Source of the DNA: Tidjanibacter sp.
GTDB lineage: Bacteria; Bacteroidota; Bacteroidia; Bacteroidales; Rikenellaceae
Assembly (NCBI GenBank): GCA_017466345.1
Contig: JAFTUI010000024.1
Location: 1-64,000 of the forward strand
Direction of reading: 5' to 3'
Length of the DNA stretch: 64,000 bases
A model generated the notes under the pieces. It was not told the DNA's origin. It did not search any database and was given only the letters and a program-made list of their open reading frames with translations. This document shows positions 1 through 6,472 of the stretch, in pieces; the stretch's first letter is position 1; each line of letters begins with the position of its first letter. Both the position numbers and the translations under genes were made by a program.

Positions 1-200
1 GACACAAGCGTTTGCAGTGCCTCGATGTTGGTGTTCATCTTCTCGCACTCCTCCTCCAACTTCTCCAAGCGACCATCGAGGTTGTCGTAGAGGTCTTCGA
101 GTTCGTCAATGGCATCCCAAATGCGGGTGTCATCGAACTGCGTACAGCCCGTAAATGTCAACATCAGGGCTGTGCTCAGCATTAGTAAAAGTTTCTTCAT
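1..200 (-). CDS. Coiled-coil lipoprotein, DUF4988-like (3' end outside window)
   Basis: The first 66 codons are visible, starting with ATG at 198-200. Residues 1-18 form a lipoprotein signal peptide ending in the lipobox F-T-G-C, so Cys19 would be lipidated. After it comes an acidic, heptad-patterned segment (residues about 25-66) rich in Glu, Leu and Asp. This layout, with a D-D-T-x-x-W-D-A motif straight after the Cys, is typical of the N-terminal DUF4988 region of surface proteins in gut Bacteroidetes, where it precedes carbohydrate-binding or lyase domains. The rest lies outside the window, so the function is unknown. A hairpin sits directly before the start codon. Confidence 0.75.
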   Translation of the reverse strand, partial: MKKLLLMLSTALMLTFTGCTQFDDTRIWDAIDELEDLYDNLDGRLEKLEEECEKMNTNIEALQTLV

Positions 201-202
201 AT

Positions 203-250
203 TAGTAATAATTATTTTGGGTTAATTTATTGTGTCCCAAATTATTACTA
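203..250 (-). promoter_or_regulatory. Hairpin in the leader of the lipoprotein gene
   Basis: TAGTAATAATT...TTGGG (203-221) and CCCAAATTATTACTA (236-250) are inverted copies with a 14-base loop. In the minus-strand mRNA this hairpin ends two bases before the AUG at 200, covering the place where a ribosome would dock. No Shine-Dalgarno sequence is visible. It may influence translation; that is inference. Confidence 0.4.
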
Positions 251-299
251 TCTGCACCCCGATAGTGATTAGCAAATACAAAGAAAGCGTGGTGCTGAA

Positions 300-478
300 A
301 GACTTATTTTAGAATTACAGGTCGTAGGAAACCTAACAGATAAAACAAGCAACAGCCCACGCCTATACCCCATTGCAGGGTATGACGTGGCAAGCATAGT
401 GCCTATTCTCTCTGTTGTCCGAATTTCCTACGTTCGTAATTCGAGAATAAACTTACACTTTCCGCGTAAATAATAATA
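300..478 (-). ncRNA. ssrS: 6S-like regulatory RNA (candidate)
   Basis: This intergenic stretch folds into one long rod. Paired arms in + coordinates are 312-318 with 436-442 (GAATTAC/GTAATTC), 323-331 with 424-432 (nine pairs), 350-355 with 412-417 (CAACAG/CTGTTG), 357-361 with 386-390, and 365-370 with 378-383. Between the closing stem and the upper stem is an asymmetric bubble of 18 and 6 bases. A terminal stem, central bubble and apical stem in about 180 nt is the plan of 6S RNA, which binds the housekeeping RNA polymerase by mimicking an open promoter. A perfect TAnnTTTG element lies just upstream on the minus strand. The rod would fold on either strand; the promoter sets the strand. Ends are approximate. 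Confidence 0.55.
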
Positions 479-486
479 TGTTAGCA

Positions 487-494
487 CAAAGATA
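487..494 (-). promoter_or_regulatory. -7 promoter element (TATCTTTG) for the 6S-like RNA
   Basis: The minus strand reads TATCTTTG, an exact match to the Bacteroidetes -7 consensus TAnnTTTG, putting transcription start near 478-481, right at the 5' edge of the structured RNA. Confidence 0.6.
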
Positions 495-543
495 GTGATA
501 AATTTCAGAAATAGTGGCAAATATCGCTTTTTTAGTGCGGTTT

Positions 544-1710
544 TTACCGAAAGCTACGCGAGGGGAGGGTGGCGAGGAGGAGGTAGAGTGCTGTCTGTGA
601 CCACAAGGTGGCAAGTTGGGGTGCGATGTCGGCGATGGATGCGCCCATAGAGCCAACCTCCACAAAGGCGAGGGTGGCGGGTGCTGCGGGCAGCAGGTAG
701 TGTGCAACTTGCCACCCCTCGGGCAGCAGTTCGAGGGGGTAGGAGATACCACTAATAAATATAAGTCCCACCGAGAAGAAAGTAATCAGCAACAGTGGCG
801 AGTCGCGGTCTGCGAAGAGCCGACCGAAAGCCTGCCCAAAGAGCGATGTGGCGAGCAAATAGGGTACCAGCAGAGTAATCATCGTCTGCGCATCGGCAAG
901 GTGAGGAAGGTCGAAAAGGTGTGGTAGCAGACCCAGCAGAAAGAGCGATAGTAAACCGTAGGTAACACAATAGAACACGCTCCTTGCAAGCGTGACGGTC
1001 ACTCTTGCGCCCCAATGCAATCGCCTGCCCCTAAGAGGTGTAGTGCCCTTTGCCCTACGTCCGCCACTTGTCATAGCCACGACCATAACCATCGTTTGGA
1101 ACACAATGAGCACCAGGACTACCGGCACAAGGTAGTCGGCATACCCTTTCGTGGGGTTGAAGAGCGCATTGCCCACCGCCTCGGCACTCTCGCGCCCTTC
1201 GTAGGCGAGCAGGAGGGGTGCGGGCAGTAGCCACGCCATATCCCTCCGCAGTTCCCCATCCAGTGTCAGCATACTCTCCACAACTGCCCCTGCCACAGCC
1301 TCATAATAGAGAAACGAGGCGGTGGAGGCGATGGTTACAAAGGTACTCCTCTCGCCCCTGCCGATTCGTTGGCTCAAATCATTGGGCAAATAGAGCATCG
1401 CCACAGCTGAGCCCTCGGAGAGCATCTTTACACCCTCCGAGCGGTTGGCAACTACCGCCACAATATCTGCCTTTGGCGAGGCGTTTAGGAGCGACACAAG
1501 GCGGCGCGAAAGGTGGCTATGAGCCTCATCCACAACCACTACGGGTGCTTCCTCTACCTCGTTGGGGCGGTAGAGAAAGTTATAGAGCAGACCATACATC
1601 ACCACACCGCCCACGATGACGAGTAGCGATGCCTTGGAGGTGGCAATATCCCTCCACTCCCGGCGTAGCGAGAGGGCAAAAAGTCGTAAAAGGTTACGCA
1701 TAGTTTTCAT
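544..1710 (-). CDS. ABC-2 type transporter permease (second of pair)
   Basis: A 388-residue inner-membrane protein of the ABC-2 permease family (YbhR/YbhS/YhhJ type). It has an N-terminal membrane segment (about residues 28-46), a large periplasmic domain of about 150 residues, then a block of five hydrophobic segments from about residue 190 to the end. Such proteins pair as the membrane core of an exporter that works with a HlyD adaptor and a TolC channel. The start overlaps the end of the preceding permease gene by 17 bases; an ATG three codons further in would reduce this to 8. It is the last gene of the operon. No ATP-binding subunit gene is next to it. Confidence 0.85.
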   Translation of the reverse strand: MKTMRNLLRLFALSLRREWRDIATSKASLLVIVGGVVMYGLLYNFLYRPNEVEEAPVVVVDEAHSHLSRRLVSLLNASPKADIVAVVANRSEGVKMLSEGSAVAMLYLPNDLSQRIGRGERSTFVTIASTASFLYYEAVAGAVVESMLTLDGELRRDMAWLLPAPLLLAYEGRESAEAVGNALFNPTKGYADYLVPVVLVLIVFQTMVMVVAMTSGGRRAKGTTPLRGRRLHWGARVTVTLARSVFYCVTYGLLSLFLLGLLPHLFDLPHLADAQTMITLLVPYLLATSLFGQAFGRLFADRDSPLLLITFFSVGLIFISGISYPLELLPEGWQVAHYLLPAAPATLAFVEVGSMGASIADIAPQLATLWSQTALYLLLATLPSRSFR

Positions 1711-2860
1711 ATTTTCCCGAACAGATGGCCCTCTTCAAGCGGCGAATAGTGAGCAGTGGCAGGAGCGCAAAGCCCGCAAGCAGAGCCACGTTCCACCACA
1801 CAGCACCCACGTTGCCCTCGGTGTAGAGCAGTTGTTGGCTTATGAGCGTAAAGTGGCGTATGGGTAGTGCGTATGCTAAATATCTAAAAATGGAGTACAT
1901 AGAGGCAAGCGGAAAAGTCACGCCCGAAAGAGTTGCACCAAGCGAGCCAATCATTGAAACTGCACTGATAACAAATCCCATAGCAGGAAAGAGCGAGAAG
2001 ATAAACAGAGCCAGCGCCATACTCGCCACAACAAGCCCAATGGTCGCCACCGCCAGCCACAAGAGTGTGCCCTGTTCCGAAGGTGGCGAGGGTAGGTAGA
2101 TGATACACAGCCCCGCAAGCGAGGTGGCAACAAATGCCGCAGCATAGGGGAGGAGTTTTCCGACAAGTGCCACAAGCATATTGCCCCGAGCCTTTTCGAG
2201 CCACTCTTTGGCACTCCCGCTCTCCACCTCCGAGCCGACAACATAGACCACCGTAAGCATTACCACGATCTGCAACATCACGAAGAAGAATGGCTCCGAG
2301 AGGTAGGTGTGGTAGTCGAGTTGCGGATTGCCAAGCGGGTAGGGCGAGGTATTGAGAGGTGTCAAGAACTCCTCTGCCCTCTGCTCCGAGGTCGCCATCT
2401 CTTGTGCGGTGAGAATTAGCGGTTTAAGGGTTGCCATAGTGAGCAGAGTACGCAGTGTTGACTCTACTTGCGCCCCGACACTTAGTAGTGCGTAGTGGTA
2501 GTAATAGGGTATTTCCACCCGAGATCCGCTTGTCATATCTCGTGAAAAGTCGTGCGGAATTACCACATAACCATACACCTCGCGGCTCCTTACAGCCCGT
2601 AAAGCCTCCGAAGGCTCCGTAAAGTGGCGCACTACGGAGAGTGTGGGCGAGGAGTTGATGGTGCGGACAAGAGCCCTCGAAGAGGCTGAAAAGTCGTTGT
2701 CTATCACTCCAATAGGTAGTTTGCGCATTTGTCCGCTACCAAAAATTGTTACCATAAGGAGTGCCGAAAATAGTGGCACACCCAACGTGACAATCCACAA
2801 TAGTGGGCGGCGCGAGATCGTGCCCAACTCACGCCCGAAGACTCTCCCCAAGCCACTCAT
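1694..2860 (-). CDS. ABC-2 type transporter permease (first of pair)
   Basis: A 388-residue paralogue of the following permease with the same plan: a membrane anchor near residues 20-40, a periplasmic domain with the motif G-V-I-D-N-D typical of this family, then five or six membrane segments in the C-terminal half. Its start overlaps the end of the HlyD gene by 4 bases (ATGA), so the two are translationally coupled. It presumably forms a heterodimer with its neighbour. The exported substrate cannot be told from sequence; related systems move drugs, bile-salt-like compounds or lipids. Confidence 0.85.
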   Translation of the reverse strand: MSGLGRVFGRELGTISRRPLLWIVTLGVPLFSALLMVTIFGSGQMRKLPIGVIDNDFSASSRALVRTINSSPTLSVVRHFTEPSEALRAVRSREVYGYVVIPHDFSRDMTSGSRVEIPYYYHYALLSVGAQVESTLRTLLTMATLKPLILTAQEMATSEQRAEEFLTPLNTSPYPLGNPQLDYHTYLSEPFFFVMLQIVVMLTVVYVVGSEVESGSAKEWLEKARGNMLVALVGKLLPYAAAFVATSLAGLCIIYLPSPPSEQGTLLWLAVATIGLVVASMALALFIFSLFPAMGFVISAVSMIGSLGATLSGVTFPLASMYSIFRYLAYALPIRHFTLISQQLLYTEGNVGAVWWNVALLAGFALLPLLTIRRLKRAICSGKYENYA

Positions 2861-3855
2861 CGCTCAATGTTTTCGGTGGTCATCAGTACGCTCATACCCG
2901 AATATAACCCCTCGATGTCGCCTACGGGACGGGCGTGAACCTCGAAGGTGCGCATATTGTAACTCTTGTCGGGGTGTGTGCTGTTCCAAGTGGCGTAACT
3001 GCCCAGTGGAGCGATGTAGAAGACCTCCCACTCAATGTCGATAGTTGCTATGGCGGGTACATCGCCCCTCAGAGTCCTGCCGAGCCAAAAGTGGGGCATC
3101 ATATCCTCGCGCACATTGAAAACCGCATAGGGAGCCGAGAGTTCCACAATGCTGAGCAAAGGGGTGCCTGTGCCGACAAGTTCGCCCACCTCTGGATAGA
3201 TCTCGGCAACAACGCCTGATGAGGGAGCTACAAGGTGCGAGTCGCCCAGCACAGCCTCGACCTCGCTTACGCTTCCCCCTGCCGCATCTGCCATATAGCG
3301 GGCGCTCTCTTTGTCTTCGGCTTGTGCCCCTTGTTTTGCCATTCGGTATTGTTCGTAGGCAGCCTTTTCGGCAGCCTTAGCCGAGAGGTAGAGAGCCTCC
3401 GCCTCCTCCTTGCGTTGAAGTGACACCACACTATCTCTCCATAGCCTTTCGAGTCTCTTGTAGGTGTTCTCGGCGAGCGTACGCTGGGCTTTTGCCCCCT
3501 GCCATACCTCTTTTGCCGAGGAGATAATCTCGCGGCGAGTACCCTCATCAACCTTGCGACTCTGTGCTTGGGCTGCCTCCTCAATGGCGCGCGCTTGGAG
3601 GTATTTTGCCTCTGCTTCGGGAGAGTGTATGGCTATGAGTGTATCGCCCTCCGAAACCCACTCGCCCTCACTGACATAAATCCTTGATACCCTTCCCGGC
3701 AGTTTGCCCGAAATGCGCACCTCAGGAGCCTCTATGGTCCCTTGTAGGAGTGTAGGAGCTTGGCGGGCGGTGAGGATACCTACAACCGAAATGGCAACTA
3801 TTGCCAATACGATAACCACAAAGGCTATACTAAAAAATCTATCTCTCTTTTTCAT
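2857..3855 (-). CDS. HlyD/EmrA-family membrane fusion protein
   Basis: A 332-residue periplasmic adaptor linking the inner-membrane permeases to the TolC-like channel. Residues 10-28 form a membrane anchor. A biotinyl-lipoyl half-domain follows (about 38-75, with G-R-V-S-x-I-Y-V-x-E-G-E), then a long alpha-helical hairpin (75-185) rich in Ala, Glu and Lys, the second lipoyl half (S-S-G-V-V-A-E-I-Y, near 210), and a beta-barrel segment. Eight bases separate its start from the end of the TolC gene, and its end overlaps the first permease by 4 bases, so all four genes form one operon. Confidence 0.88.
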   Translation of the reverse strand: MKKRDRFFSIAFVVIVLAIVAISVVGILTARQAPTLLQGTIEAPEVRISGKLPGRVSRIYVSEGEWVSEGDTLIAIHSPEAEAKYLQARAIEEAAQAQSRKVDEGTRREIISSAKEVWQGAKAQRTLAENTYKRLERLWRDSVVSLQRKEEAEALYLSAKAAEKAAYEQYRMAKQGAQAEDKESARYMADAAGGSVSEVEAVLGDSHLVAPSSGVVAEIYPEVGELVGTGTPLLSIVELSAPYAVFNVREDMMPHFWLGRTLRGDVPAIATIDIEWEVFYIAPLGSYATWNSTHPDKSYNMRTFEVHARPVGDIEGLYSGMSVLMTTENIER

Positions 3856-3863
3856 AAGGGGAG

Positions 3864-5261
3864 TTATTGAATAAAGTAGGAAATCTCTTCTGCCCTGCCC
3901 GAGAGCATCAGCAACATAGCAAGTGAGGTGTTGGTGGTGTAGAGTGTGGCGAGGTGTGCAACTCTTGCCTCAGAGAGCATTTGTGTAGCATCCACCACCT
4001 CAGACGAGGTTGCCATCCCTTCGGCAAAAGCCTTTCGGCGCACGCGGACAATCTCTTCGGCAAGGCTAATGGTTGTCTGTTGTGCCTCCAACTCCACAAT
4101 CGAAGAGGTTACAATGTCGTAGTAGCGTTCTATGGCGGTTTGTAGGTCTGATCGAGTCTTGTTGATGGTTATCTCGGCTATGTGGAGCGATGCTTTGGAG
4201 CGTGAGATGGCACCTTCGCGCGAAAGACCATCGAAGAGAGTCCACGAGAGCCCTACGCCCACAATGGTACGAGGAAAGAGGTTTTTGTCCAACCCCTTAG
4301 ACCACAACTGTTGGTGTCCGATGACTGCTACGCTCGGCAGGTAGCGACTCCACTCGGCATTGAGCACACTATTTGCAATTTGCTCCTGACTCCGCAACAT
4401 AGATAGCGAGGGAGTGGAGTCTATTGTCGCCAAAAGTTCCTCTTTGGAGGGTATGGTGGTGGGAATGGAGAGTGGAGTGGTGGGGATGAACTGCTCGCCT
4501 TCGCATCCAATGAGTACCGAGAGTGCTCGCTGGGCAATGCTGAGGTCGTTTTGTGCTGTCGTCAAAAGAGTGGCAGATTGTTTGTAAGCCACCTCTGCCA
4601 CAAGCCTTTCGGCACGATTAATCATCCCCTCGTCTTCCAAGCGGCGAGCTTGGCGTAGGTGCTCGCTATGTTGCAATAGCGCACTCTCGCGAACATCCAC
4701 AAGCCTTTGGGCGAGTTCTACGCCCATATAGGCTGTCAAAACTTCCCTTACAACATTTTGTTTTGTAGCGCCATATTGTTCTCCTGCTATATTGCTGACC
4801 TCTTTGGCAATTTTGCTTGCCATTATCCTGCGTCCGCCACTAAACACCGTCCACATCAACTCGGCACCCACCGATGCTGTATTGCGAGGCACCAAGGGCA
4901 AGCGCAACTGACTATTTGCGATACCATCTGCAAGTTCCGCCAACTGAGGATTGTTAGTAATAATAGGTGTGAGGTTGCCGAGTAGTTCACTGCCAATCTC
5001 GCCTACACTCGTTACAGCGGCAATATCCGTCAGCGTATGGGTGTATTCGCCCGTTATAACCATAGATGGATACCATAGCGAATGCAGTTCACGACTCTCC
5101 GCCTTAGCTGCAACAACCCCCTCGCGGGCAATCGTGAGCGAATGGTTATTGCTATATGCCATCTGCAACGCCTCTTCAAGGGAGAGTTGCAAGGGCGAAT
5201 TTTGCCCACAAGCAATAAACGGCAATCCAAGCACCAAGAATAGTAGGATTTGTCTTTTCAT
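3864..5261 (-). CDS. TolC-family outer membrane efflux protein
   Basis: An outer-membrane channel of 465 residues, the first gene of the export operon. The start at 5261 (M-K-R-Q-I-L-L) is chosen because it begins a clear signal peptide and has AAAGGA about seven bases upstream; an in-frame start 22 codons earlier lacks a signal sequence at its N terminus. The signal ends F-I-A-C, close to a lipobox, so it may be lipidated like OprM. Two repeated outer-membrane efflux domains with long coiled-coil segments follow (about 30-220 and 245-440). The coding start lies just downstream of the terminator of the skp genes. Confidence 0.87.
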   Translation of the reverse strand: MKRQILLFLVLGLPFIACGQNSPLQLSLEEALQMAYSNNHSLTIAREGVVAAKAESRELHSLWYPSMVITGEYTHTLTDIAAVTSVGEIGSELLGNLTPIITNNPQLAELADGIANSQLRLPLVPRNTASVGAELMWTVFSGGRRIMASKIAKEVSNIAGEQYGATKQNVVREVLTAYMGVELAQRLVDVRESALLQHSEHLRQARRLEDEGMINRAERLVAEVAYKQSATLLTTAQNDLSIAQRALSVLIGCEGEQFIPTTPLSIPTTIPSKEELLATIDSTPSLSMLRSQEQIANSVLNAEWSRYLPSVAVIGHQQLWSKGLDKNLFPRTIVGVGLSWTLFDGLSREGAISRSKASLHIAEITINKTRSDLQTAIERYYDIVTSSIVELEAQQTTISLAEEIVRVRRKAFAEGMATSSEVVDATQMLSEARVAHLATLYTTNTSLAMLLMLSGRAEEISYFIQ

Positions 5262-5309
5262 AGAGTGTCCTTTTTCTATGACCTCTATCCAAACCCTATA
5301 CCAAACAAA

Positions 5310-5342
5310 AAGGTCGAACAACCCCATAAGGTGTTCGACCTT
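5310..5342 (-). terminator. Rho-independent terminator of the bamA-skp operon
   Basis: Arms AAGGTCGAACA (5310-5320) and TGTTCGACCTT (5332-5342) pair perfectly over 11 bases; on the minus strand the hairpin is followed by a T-rich run. It separates the skp genes from the export operon. Confidence 0.8.
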
Positions 5343-5365
5343 CTTACCTATATATTACTTATTGG

Positions 5366-5917
5366 TTACTGCACAGGTGCTACTGCGGGAGTTGCGTTCT
5401 CTGGAATGTTCAACTCTTTTTTAACAAGAGGAGCGATGTCGGTCATCTGAGCCTTGTCGTAGTAGATGAGCGACTGAGCAGCCATATCGAATACTGCGGT
5501 AAAGCCTCCCTCGGCACCTACCTTGTCAATTGCTGCGCGAGCCTTCTCGATGACGGGCTGCATAAGTTTGGTCTGCTGATTTTGCAAGTCCTGCGAACCA
5601 GCCTTGCCCAACTCCTCGTAGCGCTGTTGGAGGCTCATAAGTTCTTGCTCTTTGCTCTGGCGGATAGCGTCAGAGTAGGATGCAGCATTCTTCTGGTACT
5701 CCACAAGGCGGTTGTTATACTCCACCTGGATAATCTCCAACTGCTCTTCCAGATCTTTCTGCAACTTTTCGAGGCTAACCTGAACATCTGCAATCTCTGG
5801 CATAGAGAAGATAATCTCCTGCGAGTTTACATAACCAAATTTGGGCTGAGCGTTGCTTACAGAGGTTGCAGCTACGAGAGCTACCAATGCAAGCGAAAGT
5901 TTCATCATAAATTTCAT
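5366..5917 (-). CDS. skp: OmpH/Skp-family periplasmic chaperone (second copy)
   Basis: A 183-residue periplasmic chaperone of the OmpH/Skp family, which holds unfolded outer-membrane proteins on their way to BamA. A signal peptide ends near residue 23 (V-S-N-A-Q). The motif F-G-Y-V-N-S follows, then a long Glu/Gln-rich coiled coil (about 45-110) that would form the tentacles of the trimer, then the conserved I-D-K-V-G-A-E-G-G-F-T-A-V-F-D stretch. A second ATG at codon 4 could also be the start. It is the last gene of the uppS-bamA-skp-skp operon and is followed by a terminator. Confidence 0.88.
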   Translation of the reverse strand: MKFMMKLSLALVALVAATSVSNAQPKFGYVNSQEIIFSMPEIADVQVSLEKLQKDLEEQLEIIQVEYNNRLVEYQKNAASYSDAIRQSKEQELMSLQQRYEELGKAGSQDLQNQQTKLMQPVIEKARAAIDKVGAEGGFTAVFDMAAQSLIYYDKAQMTDIAPLVKKELNIPENATPAVAPVQ

Positions 5918-5941
5918 AAGTGATTGTTGTGATAAAAATAA

Positions 5942-6454
5942 TTATTGATTAACGATTTTAATGATTTGCTCGGTAATGTCAATCTTGGTTGAGTAGTAGG
6001 GCAGGGCGGTGGTGGCAATGTCAATTACCATATCGTAGCCCATTTGTGTTGCATAGTCGCTGATGCTCTTTGCAACCTTCTCGTGGAAGGGACGGAGCAT
6101 CTCCTCCTGCTTCTTGGTAATTACACCCTCAGCACCAAAGACGTTCTGCTGATATGTGGTTATTTTCTGCTCGTTGGAGATGATATTCTGCTCCTCTGCC
6201 TGCTGCTCCTCGAACGAAAGAGCGCTCTTGGCAATCATATAGTTTTGGTACATCTCCTCGACCTTCTTATAAGCCTCGTCAATGTTCTCCTGATAGGAGG
6301 TGGCAAGGGCGTCAATCTCTGCCACAGCCTCGCCATAGGCTTTGATGGACTGATATACCTTCTGAGTGTTTACCACTGCATAGTTTTGTGCCGATGCGCC
6401 AATGGCAAATACGGATGCCACGATGGCAAGAATGATACTCTTTTTCATAGTCAT
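5942..6454 (-). CDS. skp: OmpH/Skp-family periplasmic chaperone (first copy)
   Basis: A 170-residue paralogue of the downstream chaperone. The signal peptide ends near residue 23 (I-G-A-S-A-Q), the mature protein begins N-Y-A-V-V-N-T-Q, and a coiled coil (about 40-115) precedes the C-terminal A-T-Q-M-G-Y-D-M-V-I-D-I strand. Two ATGs two codons apart (6454 and 6448) are both plausible starts. Tandem Skp copies behind bamA are common in Bacteroidetes, and the pair probably forms separate or mixed trimers serving the assembly machinery encoded just upstream. Confidence 0.86.
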   Translation of the reverse strand: MTMKKSIILAIVASVFAIGASAQNYAVVNTQKVYQSIKAYGEAVAEIDALATSYQENIDEAYKKVEEMYQNYMIAKSALSFEEQQAEEQNIISNEQKITTYQQNVFGAEGVITKKQEEMLRPFHEKVAKSISDYATQMGYDMVIDIATTALPYYSTKIDITEQIIKIVNQ

Positions 6455-6472
6455 AAAACGGTATTAAGTTAG

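Noticed and set aside
616-1619. Plus-strand open frames across the export operon
   Set aside because: They lie opposite well-supported genes, are low in recognisable protein features and lack promoters.
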